Assembly (NCBI RefSeq): GCF_041431415.1
Contig: NZ_CP107845.1
Location: 8,060,001 to 8,124,000 of the forward strand
Reading direction: 5' to 3'
From: Streptomyces sp. NBC_00513
GTDB taxonomy: Bacteria; Actinomycetota; Actinomycetes; Streptomycetales; Streptomycetaceae
Length of the DNA: 64,000 nt
The notes beneath the pieces are model-generated. The model saw nothing but the letters and a program-made list of their open reading frames with translations. It had not been told where the DNA came from and did not search any database. The translations under genes were made by a program, and so were the position numbers. Shown piece by piece: positions 25,501 to 33,864 of this stretch (position 1 is the first letter of the stretch; each line of letters begins with the position of its first letter).

Positions 25501-28500
25501 GCCGGACGCGCTCCCCCCGGCAGCAACGGCCGCGGTGCCGCTGCTGCTGTCCGCCCGCACCGGCCCGGCACTGGAGGAACAGGCCGGACACCTCGCCGCG
25601 CTCCTGCGCGACGACCGGACCCGGCCGCGCGACATCGGGTACGCCCTGGCCACCACCCGTACCCTCTTCGCCGAACGCGCCGTGGTCGTCGGCGAGGGCC
25701 GCGGCGAACTGGCCGATGCCCTGGACGCGCTCGCCGCCGGCGGCGCCCACGAGCTCGCGGTGCGCGGCTCGGCCGGATCGCCCGTCCAGCCGGTGTTCGT
25801 CTTCCCCGGCCAGGGCTCCCAGTGGGCGGGCATGGCCGTCGAGCTCCTCGACACCTCGCCCGTCTTCCGCGACCGGATCACCGCCTGCGGCGAGGCGCTC
25901 GCCCCGTACGTGGACTGGTCGCTCGACGAGGTCCTGCGCGGCGCGGACTGCGCCCCCGCGCTGGAGGGCCCGGACGTCATCCAGCCGGTGCTGTGGGCGG
26001 TGATGGTGGCCCTCGCCGAACTGTGGCGTGCCTGCGGGGTACGTCCGGCCGCCGTCGTCGGCCACTCGCAGGGCGAGATCGCGGCCGCCGTCGTCGCCGG
26101 GGCGCTGACCCTGGAGGACGGAGCCCGGCTCGTGGCGCGCCGCAGCGCCCTGCTCGTACGGCTGTCGGGCCAGGGCGGCATGGCGTCGGTCCCGCGCTCC
26201 GAGGCCGAGGTCACCGAACGGCTCACCCGCTGGCAGGGCCGCCTCGGTGTGGCCGCCGTCAACGGGCCGCGCACCGTGGTCGTCTCCGGCGACGTGGACG
26301 CCCTGGCCGAATTCCTCGACGCCTGCACCGCCGACGGAGTGGCGGCCAAGCCGGTCAAGGTGGACCTGGCCTCGCACTGCGCCCAGGTCGAGGCGGTACG
26401 GGACGAACTCGCCGCGGAACTCGCACCGCTCGCCCCGAGCGCCCCGCTGATCCCGTTCTGCTCCACCGTGACGGGCGAACCGCTCGACACCGCGCCGGAC
26501 GCCGACTACTGGTACCGCAACCTGCGGCAGACCGTGCGCTTCGAGCAGGCCACCCGGCGCCTGCTGGCCGACGGGCACCGGGTCTTCATCGAGATCAGCC
26601 CGCACCCGGTGCTGGTGTACGGACTCCAGGACACCCTCGACGACGCCCGTACGGACGGTCCCGCCGAGGCCGTCGTACCGACCCTGACCCGCTCCGCGGG
26701 CGGCGCCCGGCGCTTCCTCGGCGCCCTCGGCGAGGCCCACGCGCACGGCGTCCCCGTCGACTGGACCACGGTGTTCGGCGCCCCCGCCGGCCCGCCCGCC
26801 GAACTGCCGACCTACCCCTTCCAGCGGCAGCGGTACTGGCTCGACGCACCCGAGGCACCCGACACGGCGGCCGACACCGCCCCGGCGCCGCAGGCCGCCG
26901 CGGACGCCGCGTTCTGGGCGGCCGTGGAACGCCAGGACCTGGCCTCCCTCACCGCGGAACTCTCCTTCGACGAGGACGCCACCCTGCGCTCCACGCTCCC
27001 GGCGCTGCACGCCTGGCACCAGGGCCGCCGCGACGAGGCCGTCACCGACACCTGGCGCTACCGGATCGGCTGGAAGCCGCTCCCCGACACCGCACCGCCC
27101 ACCCTGTCCGGGCCCTGGCTCGCGGTCGTCCCCCGGGATCGGCTCGGCGACCCGGCGGTGGAGCTGGCCCTCGACTCCCTCGCCGTACACGGCGCCGAGA
27201 CCGTCCGGCTCGCCGTCACGGGCGACGAGGACCGCCACACCCTCGCCGCCACCCTGCGGGAAACGGCCCCGGGCGTACGCGGCGTCCTGTCCCTGCTGGC
27301 CCTCGACGACCACCCCCACCCCGACCACCCCGCCGTCCCGCTGGGCCTGGCCACCACCCTGCACCTCGTCCAGGCGCTCGGCGACGCCGGCATCGACGCC
27401 CCGCTGTGGTGCGTGACCCGGGGCGCGGAGTCCACCGGACCCGCCGACCCCCTACACGCCGCGTCCCAGGCGCCCGTCGCGGCCCTGGGCCGGGTCGTGG
27501 CCCTGGAACACCCCGCCCGGTGGGGCGGCGTGGTCGACCTGCCCGCCGGCGTACGGGACACCGACACCGCCACCGGACGCCGGCTGGCCGCGGCGCTGAC
27601 CGCGGCCGGCGGGGAGGACCAGATCGCCGTCCGCGCCGAGGGCTGCTACGCCCGCCGGATGCTCCGCGCCCCCGGCGCCGACGCCCCGGCCGGGCCCGGC
27701 TGGCAGCCGCGCGGCACCGTCCTGGTCACCGGCGGTACCGGCTTCATCGGGGGCCGGGTCGCCCGCTGGCTGGCGAGCGCCGGCGCCGAACACCTGGTGC
27801 TGACCAGCCGCCGCGGCCCCGCCGCCGACGGCGCCGACGAGCTGCGCGCCGAACTGGAGGCACTGGGCGCCCGCGTGACCGTCACCGCCCGCGACATGGC
27901 GGACCGCACGGAGGTGGCCGCGCTCCTGGACTCGCTCACCGCGCTGCCGCCGCTCAGCGCCGTGGTGCACGCCGCGGGCGTCGGCACGCCCGCCATGCTC
28001 GCGGACACCACCGTCGCCGAGGTCGCCGCCGTCATGGAGGCGAAGGCGGCGGGCGCGAGCCACCTGGACGAACTGCTGGGCGAGCGCGAACTGGACGCCT
28101 TCGTCCTGTTCTCCTCCGGCGCCGCCGCCTGGGGGAGTGGCGCACAGTCCGCCTACGCGGCGGCCAACGCCTCCCTGGACGCCCTCGCGGCCCGCCGACG
28201 GGCCCGCGGCCTGACCGCCACCTCCGTCGCCTGGGGTGCCTGGGGCGGCGGCGGGATGGTCGACCGGGCCGCCGAGGAGCGGCTGCGACGGCGCGGCCTC
28301 GCCCCGATGGACCCCGCCCGCGCCGTGCCGGCCCTGCGCCGCGCGGTCGAGCACGGCGACACCTCGGTGATCGTCGCCGACGTGGACTGGCAGCGCTTCC
28401 TGCCCGGTTTCACCGCGGCCCGGCCGAGCCCGCTGCTCACCGGCCTGCCCGAGGTGGCCCGCCTGCTGGCCGCCGAGGAGACCGGTCCGGGCGGGCAGCC

Positions 28501-29641
28501 GGACACCGAACCGCTCCTGACCCGCAGGCTGGCAGGGCTCTCCGGAGCCGAACGGGACGCCGCGGTGCTGGATTTCGTACGCTCCGAGGCCGCGGCCGTA
28601 CTCGGCCACCCCTCCGCCGACGCGGTACGGGACCGGCACGTCTTCCTGGAACTCGGCTTCGACTCGCTGACCGCCGTCCAGCTCGCCAAGCGGCTCGCCC
28701 GTGCCACCGGCCTCAAGCTGCCCAGTACCCTGGTCTTCGACCACCGCACCCCCACGGCGGTGACCACCCGCCTCCTCACCCTCCTGACGCGGACCCCGGC
28801 CGACCCCGTCACGACCGACGGGGACGATCTCCTCGTCGGCCTCTACCGCCGGGCCGGTGAACTCGGCAGGCTCACCGAGGGCATCGAGATGCTCACCGCC
28901 GCGGCGCGCCTGCGCCCGGTCTTCGACGCCGCCTCGGCCTCCGGCCACCGGCCGGTCCCGGTCCGGCTGGCGCACGGCGACGAAGGCCCGCAACTGATCT
29001 GCTTCGGCCCGTACATGGCCCCCTCCGGGGTGCACCAGTACGCGCGCTTCGCGGCCGCGTTCGGCGGCCGGCGCACCGTCTGGGCCCTGCCCGAGCCGGG
29101 ATTCGGCCCGGGGGAGGCGCTGCCGCGGGACGTCGCCGCCCTCGTGGAGGTCCACGTCCAGGCCGTCGCCGAGTGCGCGGGCGAGGAGCCCGTGGTGCTC
29201 GTCGGCTACTCCTCGGGCGGCTGGGTCGCGCACGCCGTGGCCTGCCGGCTGGAGGAGCTGGGCCGGCCCGTCGAAGGCATCGTGATGCTCGACAGCTTCA
29301 CCCGCGAGCAGGGCATGGCGGACCGCTTCCAGTCGGCGGTGGTGCGCGAGCAGTCGGAGCGCTTCGACTTCATCTCCGCGCCCGGCACCCAGCTCACCGC
29401 GATGGGCGGCTACCTCGCCGCCTTCGAGAAGTGGGACGCCCCGCAGGCGAAGGCGCCCACCCTGGTCGTCCGCGCCGAGGACCCCATGGCCGACGGCGAG
29501 CCGGGCGCCGACGACCGCCCGCAGGCCCCCGAACACGCCGGGAGCATCACCGAAGTCCCCGGCAACCACTACACGCTGATGGAACGGCACGCACCGTCCA
29601 CCGCGACCGCCGTCGACGCATGGCTCGTCGAACTCCCCTGA
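19514..29641 (+). CDS. Modular type I polyketide synthase C with terminal thioesterase (KS-AT-KR-ACP / KS-AT-KR-ACP-TE)
   Basis: 3375 residues from the ATG at 19514, chosen because [10 protein letters not shown] leads into a coiled-coil docking segment (to about residue 48) just before the KS; the frame is open further upstream. First module: KS (Cys221), AT (Ser677, GHSVG, HAFH, malonyl type), A-type KR (GVWGAGG), ACP (Ser1499). Second module: KS (Cys1730, with EGHGTGT in place of the usual EAHGTGT), AT (Ser2185 in GHSQGE, with LASHC where methylmalonyl enzymes have YASH), A-type KR (AAWGSGA..SAY), ACP (Ser3051). The thioesterase follows, with GYSSGG (Ser3233), an LDSF Asp and a [11 protein letters not shown]is. 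This gene ends the assembly line and should release the chain as a lactone or acid. The gap to synthase B is 82 bp. Confidence 0.97.
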   Translation: MQNQHDEHNESGSNGQGDNEQKLLDYLKRVTADLKQTRRRLHEVEAKDQEPIAIVAMSCRYPGQVDSPEALWKLVDSGSDAITGFPTDRGWDLEGLYDPDPGTPGKCYTREGGFLHEAARFDPGFFGMSPREALATDPQQRLLLEVAWEAFERAGIAPTSVKGSRTGVFLGLAYQGYAGSGDTREELEGFLLTGTAPSVASGRVSYTFGLEGPSLTVDTACSSSLVALHLAVQALRQGECSMALAGGAAVMAATGMFTEFSRQRGLAVDGRCKSFAAEADGTGWGEGVGMLLVERLSDARRKGHPVLAVVRGSAVNQDGASNGLTAPNGPAQQRVIEQALASAGLSASDVDVVEAHGTGTRLGDPIEAQALLATYGQDRPEGRPLWLGSLKSNIGHTQAAAGVGGIIKMVEAMRHGVLPKTLHADQPSPHVDWSAGSVRLLTEPVAWTENGHLRRAAVSSFGVSGTNAHTIIEQAPPAPDAGEDPAGQNRTDPDGGPLPVAWTLSGRNASALREQAERLLTHLLGLGDVSPVDVAHSLATSRAALEHRAAVVGTDLPELLAGVKAMAKDTPAAQLVQGTGGRDGATAFLFSGQGSQRLGMGRELYASSPVFTEAFDAACSVLDPHLEHPVKSVVFGEDAELLNRTGCTQPALFAVEVALFRLVESWGVRPDFLAGHSVGEFAAAHVAGVLSLEDAARLVAARGRLMQALPVGGVMVAVQASEDEVRVLLAGREGRAGIAAVNGPSSVVISGALDAVTAAVDRLSADGRKTKALSVSHAFHSPLMDPMLAEFRKVVETVTFHAPRTPVVSTLTGRPVPSEEFCSVDYWVRHVRETVRFADAVTALADEGVDTFLEIGPGGALTAMAQDLLVEAVTVPLLRTDRPEALAVTTALARLHVHGTPVDWTAVLAGRGARRIDLPTYAFQRTRYWLEAAAPTRGARSTVEDWQYDVIWKQLADPATTPLDGHWLLVLPEVAPDHDSGSVPLAAGLRDALAAHGARVTCLTVDGAEDREALTARLREAADGTALRAVVSLLGTDERPTAGLAALPAGVSGTLTLVQALGDAHIGAPLWCATRGAVSTSPADQAVTAPAQAQIWGLGRVAALEHPDRWGGLVDLPRVCDGAVLERLLATLGAGGPEDQLAVRADGLYARRLARTTEADARPAGEWHPRGTVLITGGTGALGGHVARLLAARGAQHLVLTSRRGPAADGADELRTELEELGARVTLAACDVSDRDALARLLADLTGGPETAEAPLTAVVHTAGVDTPALLADTGPAAFAAVLAAKATAATHLDELLDELPGGPAELDAFVLFSSIAGVWGAGGQAAYSAANAHLDALAAARRARGLRATALAWGPWADAGMAAGPEIAQGLRRRGLEPLAAESALTVLERAVGRNATAVTVADVHWPRFAPTFTVGRPSPLLGDLPEVREADSAPSGHSGGAADTAAALRRALAGAEPAERDRTLVELVRAEAAAVLGHPGPEAVEPGRAFRDLGFDSLTAVELRNRLAAATGLKLPTTLVFDYPSALDLAGALLVELLGTADTTGAAAAPVRADDEPIAIVAMSCRYPGGVRSPEELWRLVDEGTDAMSVFPDNRGWDLDTLYHPDPDHPGTTYARAGGFLYDLADFDAAFFGISPREATAMDPQQRLLLETSWEAFERAGIDPASVRGSRTGVFVGSGYQDYIRRGLAVPEDVEGYLGTGNAASVASGRIAYTLGLEGPAVTVDTACSSSLVALHMAAQALRQGECELALAGGVTVMSSSGAFVEFSRQRALSADGRCKAYSADADGTGWGEGVGMLLVERLSDARRNGHRVLAVVRGSAVNQDGASNGLTAPSGRAQQLVIRQALANAGLSASDVDAVEGHGTGTRLGDPIEASALLATYGQDRAGDRPLWLGSLKSNIGHTQAAAGAGGIIKMVQALRHGVLPRTLHADEPTPHVDWSTGAVRLLTEPVAWDVADRPRRAAVSSFGMSGTNAHVIIEEAPQAPPAAARPDAPDALPPAATAAVPLLLSARTGPALEEQAGHLAALLRDDRTRPRDIGYALATTRTLFAERAVVVGEGRGELADALDALAAGGAHELAVRGSAGSPVQPVFVFPGQGSQWAGMAVELLDTSPVFRDRITACGEALAPYVDWSLDEVLRGADCAPALEGPDVIQPVLWAVMVALAELWRACGVRPAAVVGHSQGEIAAAVVAGALTLEDGARLVARRSALLVRLSGQGGMASVPRSEAEVTERLTRWQGRLGVAAVNGPRTVVVSGDVDALAEFLDACTADGVAAKPVKVDLASHCAQVEAVRDELAAELAPLAPSAPLIPFCSTVTGEPLDTAPDADYWYRNLRQTVRFEQATRRLLADGHRVFIEISPHPVLVYGLQDTLDDARTDGPAEAVVPTLTRSAGGARRFLGALGEAHAHGVPVDWTTVFGAPAGPPAELPTYPFQRQRYWLDAPEAPDTAADTAPAPQAAADAAFWAAVERQDLASLTAELSFDEDATLRSTLPALHAWHQGRRDEAVTDTWRYRIGWKPLPDTAPPTLSGPWLAVVPRDRLGDPAVELALDSLAVHGAETVRLAVTGDEDRHTLAATLRETAPGVRGVLSLLALDDHPHPDHPAVPLGLATTLHLVQALGDAGIDAPLWCVTRGAESTGPADPLHAASQAPVAALGRVVALEHPARWGGVVDLPAGVRDTDTATGRRLAAALTAAGGEDQIAVRAEGCYARRMLRAPGADAPAGPGWQPRGTVLVTGGTGFIGGRVARWLASAGAEHLVLTSRRGPAADGADELRAELEALGARVTVTARDMADRTEVAALLDSLTALPPLSAVVHAAGVGTPAMLADTTVAEVAAVMEAKAAGASHLDELLGERELDAFVLFSSGAAAWGSGAQSAYAAANASLDALAARRRARGLTATSVAWGAWGGGGMVDRAAEERLRRRGLAPMDPARAVPALRRAVEHGDTSVIVADVDWQRFLPGFTAARPSPLLTGLPEVARLLAAEETGPGGQPDTEPLLTRRLAGLSGAERDAAVLDFVRSEAAAVLGHPSADAVRDRHVFLELGFDSLTAVQLAKRLARATGLKLPSTLVFDHRTPTAVTTRLLTLLTRTPADPVTTDGDDLLVGLYRRAGELGRLTEGIEMLTAAARLRPVFDAASASGHRPVPVRLAHGDEGPQLICFGPYMAPSGVHQYARFAAAFGGRRTVWALPEPGFGPGEALPRDVAALVEVHVQAVAECAGEEPVVLVGYSSGGWVAHAVACRLEELGRPVEGIVMLDSFTREQGMADRFQSAVVREQSERFDFISAPGTQLTAMGGYLAAFEKWDAPQAKAPTLVVRAEDPMADGEPGADDRPQAPEHAGSITEVPGNHYTLMERHAPSTATAVDAWLVELP
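21917..22305 (+). repeat. 389-bp AT 3'-segment, near-identical to 15190-15578
   Basis: Second copy of the inter-module duplication; two synonymous differences from the first copy. Confidence 0.9.
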
Positions 29642-29673
29642 CCTCCACCACCCCACCCGAAGGGCCCACCGCA

Positions 29674-30441
29674 ATGACCACCCACCCCAGCCCCCATGAC
29701 GAAAGCCTGTGGATCCGCCGGTTCCGGCCGAGGCCGGACGGCTCCGTCCGGCTGGTCTGCCTGCCCCACGCCGGCGGCTCCGCGAGCTTCTACCTCCCCC
29801 TGGCCCGGACCATGCCGGACTTCGTGGACGTCCTGTGCGTCCAGTACCCCGGCCGCCAGGACCGCCGTACCGAACCGCTCGTCGACAGCGTCCCCGAACT
29901 CGCCGACCAGGTGTTCACCGCGCTCCTGCCCTGGGCGGACCGGCCGCTGGCCTTCTTCGGGCACAGCATGGGCGCCTCGGTGGCCTACGAGGTCGCCCGC
30001 CGCTTCGAACGCGAGAAGGGCGTCGTCGCGGCGGCCCTATTCGCCTCGGGCCGCCGGGCCCCCTCGGCCCCCCGCCACGAGACCGCGCACCTGCTGGACG
30101 ACCGGGGCCTCATCGAGGAGGTCAAGAGCCTCAGCGGCACCGACACGCAACTCCTCGGGGACGACGAGGTGCTCCGGATGGTCCTCCCGGCCATCCGCGC
30201 CGACTACCGGGCCGCCGAGACCTACGCTCCTGAGCCGGCGGAGCCGTTGCACTGCCCCCTGATCGCGATGATCGGCAGCGAGGACCCGAAGGTCACGGAA
30301 GCCGAAGCGGCGGCCTGGGCCACCCACACCGAAGGCCCGTTCACCTTACGGGTCTTCTCCCGGGGCCACTTCTACCTCGTACGCGACCAGGCGGAGGTGA
30401 TCGAGACCATGGCGACCCACCTGCGCGCCCGGCACACCTGA
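29674..30441 (+). CDS. Type II (editing) thioesterase
   Basis: 255-residue alpha/beta hydrolase starting at ATG 29674, with a GAAGG-like ribosome site about ten bases upstream. It has LPHAGGSA near the N-terminus, the nucleophile motif GHSMGA, and a C-terminal SRGHFYL supplying the catalytic His. These are hallmarks of the free thioesterases that sit beside modular PKS and NRPS genes and remove stalled or wrongly primed acyl groups from carrier proteins. It lies 32 bp after synthase C, on the same strand, and is probably co-transcribed. It is the last gene of the PKS cluster in this window; the next genes are remnants. Confidence 0.93.
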   Translation: MTTHPSPHDESLWIRRFRPRPDGSVRLVCLPHAGGSASFYLPLARTMPDFVDVLCVQYPGRQDRRTEPLVDSVPELADQVFTALLPWADRPLAFFGHSMGASVAYEVARRFEREKGVVAAALFASGRRAPSAPRHETAHLLDDRGLIEEVKSLSGTDTQLLGDDEVLRMVLPAIRADYRAAETYAPEPAEPLHCPLIAMIGSEDPKVTEAEAAAWATHTEGPFTLRVFSRGHFYLVRDQAEVIETMATHLRARHT

Positions 30442-30446
30442 CGGGC

Positions 30447-30589
30447 TCACAGGACGGCGCCCGCCTTCACCACGTGCCGCAGGTGGCGCTCGGGGCGGGT
30501 GAGGACGGCCAGGTCCGTCAGCGGGTCGCCGTCCACGACGAGCAGGTCGGCATGCGCGCCCGGCGCGAGGGTGCCGATCTCGCCTGAGG
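30447..30589 (-). pseudogene. C-terminal remnant of an amidohydrolase-family enzyme
   Basis: On the - strand the frame encodes GEIGTLAPGAHADLLVVDGD, then PLTDL and HVVKAGAVL, ending in TGA at 30447-30449. This is the typical C-terminal end of imidazolonepropionase-like amidohydrolases (GxLxxGxxADLLVxxGDPL ... VxxxG). Everything upstream, including the metal-binding histidines, is missing, because the frame runs into the IS3 element at about 30590. It is 5 bp from the stop of the thioesterase and convergent with it. Confidence 0.75.
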
Positions 30590-30652
30590 TGATCCCTGTG
30601 AGTGGACACGCCTGACAATGGATCTTGTTGATCCTGGAAGGTGTAGATCCAC

Positions 30653-30961
30653 GTGGCAAGGCCCTCGAAGTACGGTGCGGAGTTCCGGTCCGACGCGATC
30701 GCGTTGTGGCGGGCCTCGGCGGGCAGGCGGACGTGTCGGGAGGTCGCGGCCGATCTGAATGTCAACCCCGAGACTTTGCGGACCTGGGTGCGTGATGCCG
30801 ACGCATTGCCGGCCGGCGCCGGAACGTCACAGGACACCGAGGTCGAGCTGACCCGACTGCGTGCGGAGAACGCCCGGCTGACCAAGGCGGAGAAGGAGTG
30901 GCAGCTCGAGCGGGAGATCCTGCGCCGGGCAGCGGCGTATTTCGCCCGGGAGATGAAGTGA
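30653..30961 (+). CDS. IS3-family transposase OrfA (HTH subunit)
   Basis: 102 residues from GTG 30653. The N-terminal half (KYGAEFRSDAIALWR ... CREVAADLNVNPETLRTWVR) is the helix-turn-helix that binds the element's ends. The C-terminal part (ELTRLRAENARLTKAEKEWQ ... EREILRRAAAYFAREMK) is the leucine-rich coiled coil usual for OrfA. The frame is intact. The end overlaps the presumed orfB start (GTG 30958), the normal layout for programmed frameshifting in IS3 elements. With orfB broken, it cannot support transposition alone but could still bind element ends. Confidence 0.9.
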   Translation: MARPSKYGAEFRSDAIALWRASAGRRTCREVAADLNVNPETLRTWVRDADALPAGAGTSQDTEVELTRLRAENARLTKAEKEWQLEREILRRAAAYFAREMK

Positions 30962-31662
30962 AGACCGCCGCTTGGGACTTTGTCTCCGCCCACGCCGACA
31001 GGTTCGGCATCAAGCGGATATGCCGGGTGCTGGAAGTCTCCCGCTCGGGCTACTACCGGTGGATTGCCGGCGCCCAGGGCGAGGGCGGAACGGCAGGCTG
31101 CCGAGGATGCCCTGGTCGAGGAGATCCGTGAAATCCATGCCGAACACCGCGGGAACTACGGCGCGCTTCGCGTCCATGCCGAACTGCGAGGCTTCGGCCA
31201 CACGGTCAACCGCAAGCGGGTGGCCAGGCTGATGCGCAAGCACGGCATCGTCGGCCGTCACCTGCGCAGGAAGAAGCGCACCACGGTTTCGGACCGGCTC
31301 GCGCCACCGGTGGCGGACCTGGTCCAGCGGGACTTCACCGCCGGCGCTCTGGACGAGAAGCGGTGCGGTGACATCACATACGTGCAGGTCGGAGCAGCCT
31401 GGCTGGGTACGGCGTTCGCAGGAGCATGGGCAGGGTCGGCTCGAGCTATGACAACGCCCTGGCCGAGAGTTTCTGGCAGCGCCTGAAGCGAGAAACGATG
31501 CACGGGAAGCTGTTCTCGACGTTCCGTCAGGCGAGGCTGGAGATCTTCGAGTGGCACGCCTACTACAACGCCCGCCGACGCCACAGCGCGCTGGGCTACC
31601 GCTCCCCGATCGAGTTCGAACAGCAGCACCACAAGGCAGCTAAACTCTCACTCGCAGCATGA
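30958..31662 (+). pseudogene. IS3-family transposase OrfB, frameshifted and internally deleted
   Basis: The protein is spread over frames. VKTAAWDFVSAHADRFGIK ... SGYYRWIAGAQ is in one frame to about 31075. A one-base shift then leads to ERQAAEDALVEEIREIHAEH ... CGDITYVQVGAAWL in another, to about 31405. The tail GVRRSMGRVGSSYDNALAES to the end is back in the first frame. The stretch that should lie between DITYV and GVRRSMG, which holds the second catalytic Asp of the DDE triad (the FHSDRG region), is absent; by comparison with the family about 70 codons are lost. The first Asp and the final Glu (NALAESFW) remain. No active transposase can be made. Confidence 0.88.
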
Positions 31663-31689
31663 ACCCCTGTGTCCGCACTCCGGGGGTCA

Positions 31690-31986
31690 CCTCAGGCCCA
31701 GGTCGGCCGGGGTGAGCGTGTGGCCGTGGCACAGGCGACTCATTGCCTCGGCGAGGAACGAGGGGACCGGGTGGCGCGGCCGTTCGCCCTTGTTGATCTA
31801 ACGGGAGACGCGCGAGCTGTCGGTCTGGATGTCCTGGCGGCCGTGTCGGGCGGCGACGAGGCCGACTTCCGTCGCGATCCGGCTGTAGCCGGCGCCCGAG
31901 GTGCGCACCCAGTGCGCGAGGGCTTCGTTGGTCCTGGACTGCGTCACCGTGTCCACCTGGTCCGAGTGAGGGAGTACTGCGGGCAT
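31690..31986 (-). pseudogene. N-terminal remnant of an HTH-type regulator with an internal TAG
   Basis: From ATG 31986 the - strand reads MPAVLPHSDQV ... TNEALAHWVRTSGAGYSRIA, then DIQTDSSRVSR, then a TAG at 31800-31798, and in the same frame INKGERPRHPVPSFLAEAMS ... LTPADLGL. Streptomyces regulators of this kind usually have W in the SVxxWxxGxxPRxPVP motif, so the TAG sits exactly where TGG is expected. The continuing frame then runs into the IS3 end. It is therefore broken twice, by a nonsense change and by truncation. It was probably a DNA-binding regulator with an XRE-like N-terminal domain. The family call is from memory. Confidence 0.7.
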
Positions 31987-32100
31987 GGCGCAAGGGTGTG
32001 CCTTCAGGCTACGCCGGAAGGGATGAACTCCGCCCTGTTCAAACGCAGTTCGCAGTGAAACGCAGCGCTGGCGCCGCGCCGCTGCGCTGAGGAAGCGCAA

Positions 32101-32474
32101 CCGCCTCGCCCTGGAAGCGCAGCGGGCTCAGGGGGTCAACTGGTCTCAGCCCGGCAGCACCGGGCCGAGTGGAATCCGGAGGGGCGCCCTTCCGACCCGT
32201 TTCGAGGGCGGGAACGGCGTGACGAGGTGGACCGTACCTGTTTCAGTGCGGCGTGCACGCGCCGGGCTCCGTAGGTGCCGGGCGACCGCCGACGAGCCCC
32301 GTCCCCGACGGAACGGCGTCGGGCCCAGGGGCCCGCTCCAAGGGCGCCGCCGACCCCGCGGGGCGCGCATTCCCAGCCCGCGGGGCACGCCGGCGCTTCC
32401 CGGCATTCCTCGCCGATCCGACCTCCCGCCGGATTCGAGGAAACGCGAGTGGGGCGGGAAGCAGGAACTCTACG
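32101..32474. other. Intergenic stretch without a supported gene
   Basis: Several overlapping frames are open here because of GC bias, but none has a family motif or a convincing ribosome site, and the frame leading into the membrane protein at 32475 has low-complexity Pro/Arg/Gly content. I see nothing functional. Confidence 0.6.
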
Positions 32475-32771
32475 ATGAATTCCATGAGTGCGCTGATCTT
32501 CCTCTTGTCGCTCGGAACAATCTGTCGCATCACGCGATTCATCACCAAGGACGCCCTCGCTGCGGGCTTCCGCTCCCGGGTCGCCGACCGATTCGGCGAA
32601 GACTCCCACCCGGCGTATCTGATCACCTGCGGATGGTGCGTCAGCATCTGGGTCTCGGGCGCCGTTACCACGCTCGCCCACTGGGCCGGAGGGGAAACGT
32701 GGTTCCAGGCGGGCGCCATGACACTCACCCTTTCCTACCTCACCGGCCTGGCGGCCAACTGGCTTGACTGA
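32475..32771 (+). CDS. Small membrane protein, DUF1360/phage holin-like
   Basis: 98 residues from ATG 32475, with GCAGGA eight bases upstream; a second ATG at 32484 is possible. An N-terminal hydrophobic helix (SALIFLLSLGTICRITRF) is followed by a loop, then YLITCGWCVSIWVSGAVTT and a C-terminal hydrophobic segment (AMTLTLSYLTGLAANWL). The CGWCVSIW box and two or three membrane segments resemble the small DUF1360-type proteins found in actinophages and some bacterial genomes; their role is uncertain (holin-like has been suggested by context). It is followed by a second phage-like small gene and the Ig-repeat protein, which may be one locus. Confidence 0.7.
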   Translation: MNSMSALIFLLSLGTICRITRFITKDALAAGFRSRVADRFGEDSHPAYLITCGWCVSIWVSGAVTTLAHWAGGETWFQAGAMTLTLSYLTGLAANWLD

Positions 32772-32800
32772 CGCTCGCGTGGAGGAATCCGAAATCACCA

Positions 32801-32830
32801 CCGCCACATATAAGTGTGACTATATGGCGG
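32801..32830. promoter_or_regulatory. AT-rich inverted repeat upstream of the 51-residue gene
   Basis: CCGCCA(C)ATATA and TATATGGCGG can pair across an 8-base spacer with one bulged base. TATATA-type sequence is rare in this GC-rich DNA, so an operator, promoter or short hairpin is plausible. Function is inference. Confidence 0.4.
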
Positions 32831-32962
32831 CGAGTGTCGGCGTGCGATGCCCGGGGATAAGAGGTAAAGGGAACGAGCCGGGGGATCGGTCCTGCCTCGG
32901 ATTTCCCCCGGCCCTCCCCCCTTGACCGGCCGCCGGAGCGGCCGAACCTAAGGAGGAAGACC

Positions 32963-33118
32963 ATGGCATGTAACTGCGGACGCACCGGCCGGTCCACGCT
33001 CGTCTACCGGCTGGTCCTCCCTAACGGGGTCACGCGCGACTACCTCACGCGGCAGGAGGCCGACGCCGCCAACAAGAGGGCGGGCGGGCGCGGTTCCATT
33101 ACGGCGGTCCGCAAGTAG
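32963..33118 (+). CDS. 51-residue Cys-containing small protein, phage DUF7196-like
   Basis: ATG 32963 follows a near-perfect ribosome site, AAGGAGGAAG, about seven bases upstream, the best in the window. The protein begins MACNCGRTGRSTLVYRLVLP, continues through NGVTRDYLTRQEADAANKRA and ends SITAVRK. The pattern (CNCG, then a short beta-rich stretch with xYxTxxEA and a Gly-rich turn) matches small proteins common in actinophage late regions that are known only as a domain of unknown function. It sits between the CGWC membrane protein and the Ig-like repeat protein. It may be a domesticated phage structural gene; no other phage genes are present here. Confidence 0.8.
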   Translation: MACNCGRTGRSTLVYRLVLPNGVTRDYLTRQEADAANKRAGGRGSITAVRK

Positions 33119-33487
33119 GCCCGCTGCCAGCACCAGGAAGCGGCCGAAGCGGCCGGCTTCCGCGGACCGTCCGCAGGGGCGCCGCGGACGCGTTCTGGTC
33201 ATACGCCGCACCGCACCACCGCGCCGGTGAAACGGCGCGGGCCCCGGTGGGCATCCTGCCCCCACCCCGGCGGACCGCCGGAAGAGCGATGCCCCCGTCA
33301 GCAGCCTCTCGGCGTACCGGACAGCCGGCGCGCCGAGAGGCTGCGGCGCCCCGTGGCACCTCCGGAATTCGGATTCCGCGGAGGAATGCCGGGGTTTGTC
33401 TCGGCGTGAAATCCTCTCCCTTCCTCCCGCGAGTCCACCGGACCGCCCCGGAGTGCGACTGCGCCCCGACACCGCCCGGTTGTACAT

Positions 33488-33578
33488 CCGGGAAGACGGC
33501 AGGAAACGGAAACCTTTTTCCCATCGGCAGCCCGGCTGCACGCCCGGGAAGACCGCAGGAAAGGGAAACCTTTTTCCC
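33488..33578 (+). repeat. Two 35-bp direct repeats, 56 bp apart
   Basis: Copies at 33488-33522 and 33544-33578 differ at two positions. Each starts CCGGGAAGAC and ends GGAAACCTTTTTCCC; in the second copy GGGAAA and TTTCCC can pair as a short hairpin. The T-run is unusual for this genome. They may be tandem operator sites or tandem weak terminators. Confidence 0.85.
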
Positions 33579-33703
33579 TCGAAAAAGTGCGCCAGGGCGC
33601 CGCGCAATCTGGGTTTACCGCATCTCGCGCGCCTGAGTGCGCTGAGCCGAACGAGTGGTGTTTCCTTCACCCATCTAGCCCAGGGCCTCACTCGGAATGC
33701 CTA

Positions 33704-33719
33704 CTGCTGATATCAGCAG
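33704..33719. promoter_or_regulatory. Perfect 16-bp palindrome CTGCTGATATCAGCAG
   Basis: Dyad centred between 33711 and 33712, 145 bp upstream of the Ig-like gene start. Size and symmetry suit a dimeric regulator. It overlaps the left arm of the next inverted repeat. Confidence 0.6.
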
Positions 33720-33834
33720 GTGATGTGCCCCGACTCCGCGTGGACGAGGGCTCTTTCCGGAACACTGCACCAGCTCTTTCGCATACGTTCCGCGCTCCGT
33801 CCCACGCCGCACGGGCGAAGGCACATCACCTGCT
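33715..33834. repeat. 15-bp inverted repeat with 90-base spacing (AGCAGGTGATGTGCC)
   Basis: AGCAGGTGATGTGCC at 33715-33729 is exactly complementary to GGCACATCACCTGCT at 33820-33834. The right arm ends 30 bases before the ATG at 33865. In RNA this would form a long-range stem closing a 90-nt domain just upstream of the ribosome site; in DNA it gives two opposite copies of one site. Confidence 0.8.
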
Positions 33835-33864
33835 TTCGTGGGTCATCCGAAAGGGAGCCATACC

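Larger units (their letters stand above)
30582..31697 (+). mobile_element. Decayed IS3-family insertion sequence
   Basis: About 1.1 kb, bounded by imperfect inverted repeats. The left end (30582-30609) and the reverse complement of the right end (31669-31697) share GCCTGAGGTGA, then GAGTG and GGACAC, with small gaps. The outer eight bases may belong to the flanks; a narrower element would be 30590-31689, starting TGATCCC / TGACCCC. It contains orfA and a broken orfB. I see no direct target repeat at either choice of ends. The flanks are pieces of two different genes, which suggests a deletion next to the element rather than simple insertion. Confidence 0.85.
33119..33864. promoter_or_regulatory. 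Long repeat-rich upstream region of the Ig-like protein gene
   Basis: No gene is convincing here. It holds two 35-bp direct repeats (33488-33522 and 33544-33578), a 16-bp perfect palindrome (33704-33719) and a 15-bp inverted repeat whose arms are 90 bases apart (33715-33729 and 33820-33834). These are described separately. Together they suggest complex control of the downstream gene, or a structured 5' leader. Confidence 0.5.

Noticed and set aside
32253..32474. Longer 172-residue form of the small membrane protein
   Set aside because: The extension is low-complexity Pro/Gly/Ala/Arg with no ribosome site; ATG 32475 has one and gives a normal family length.
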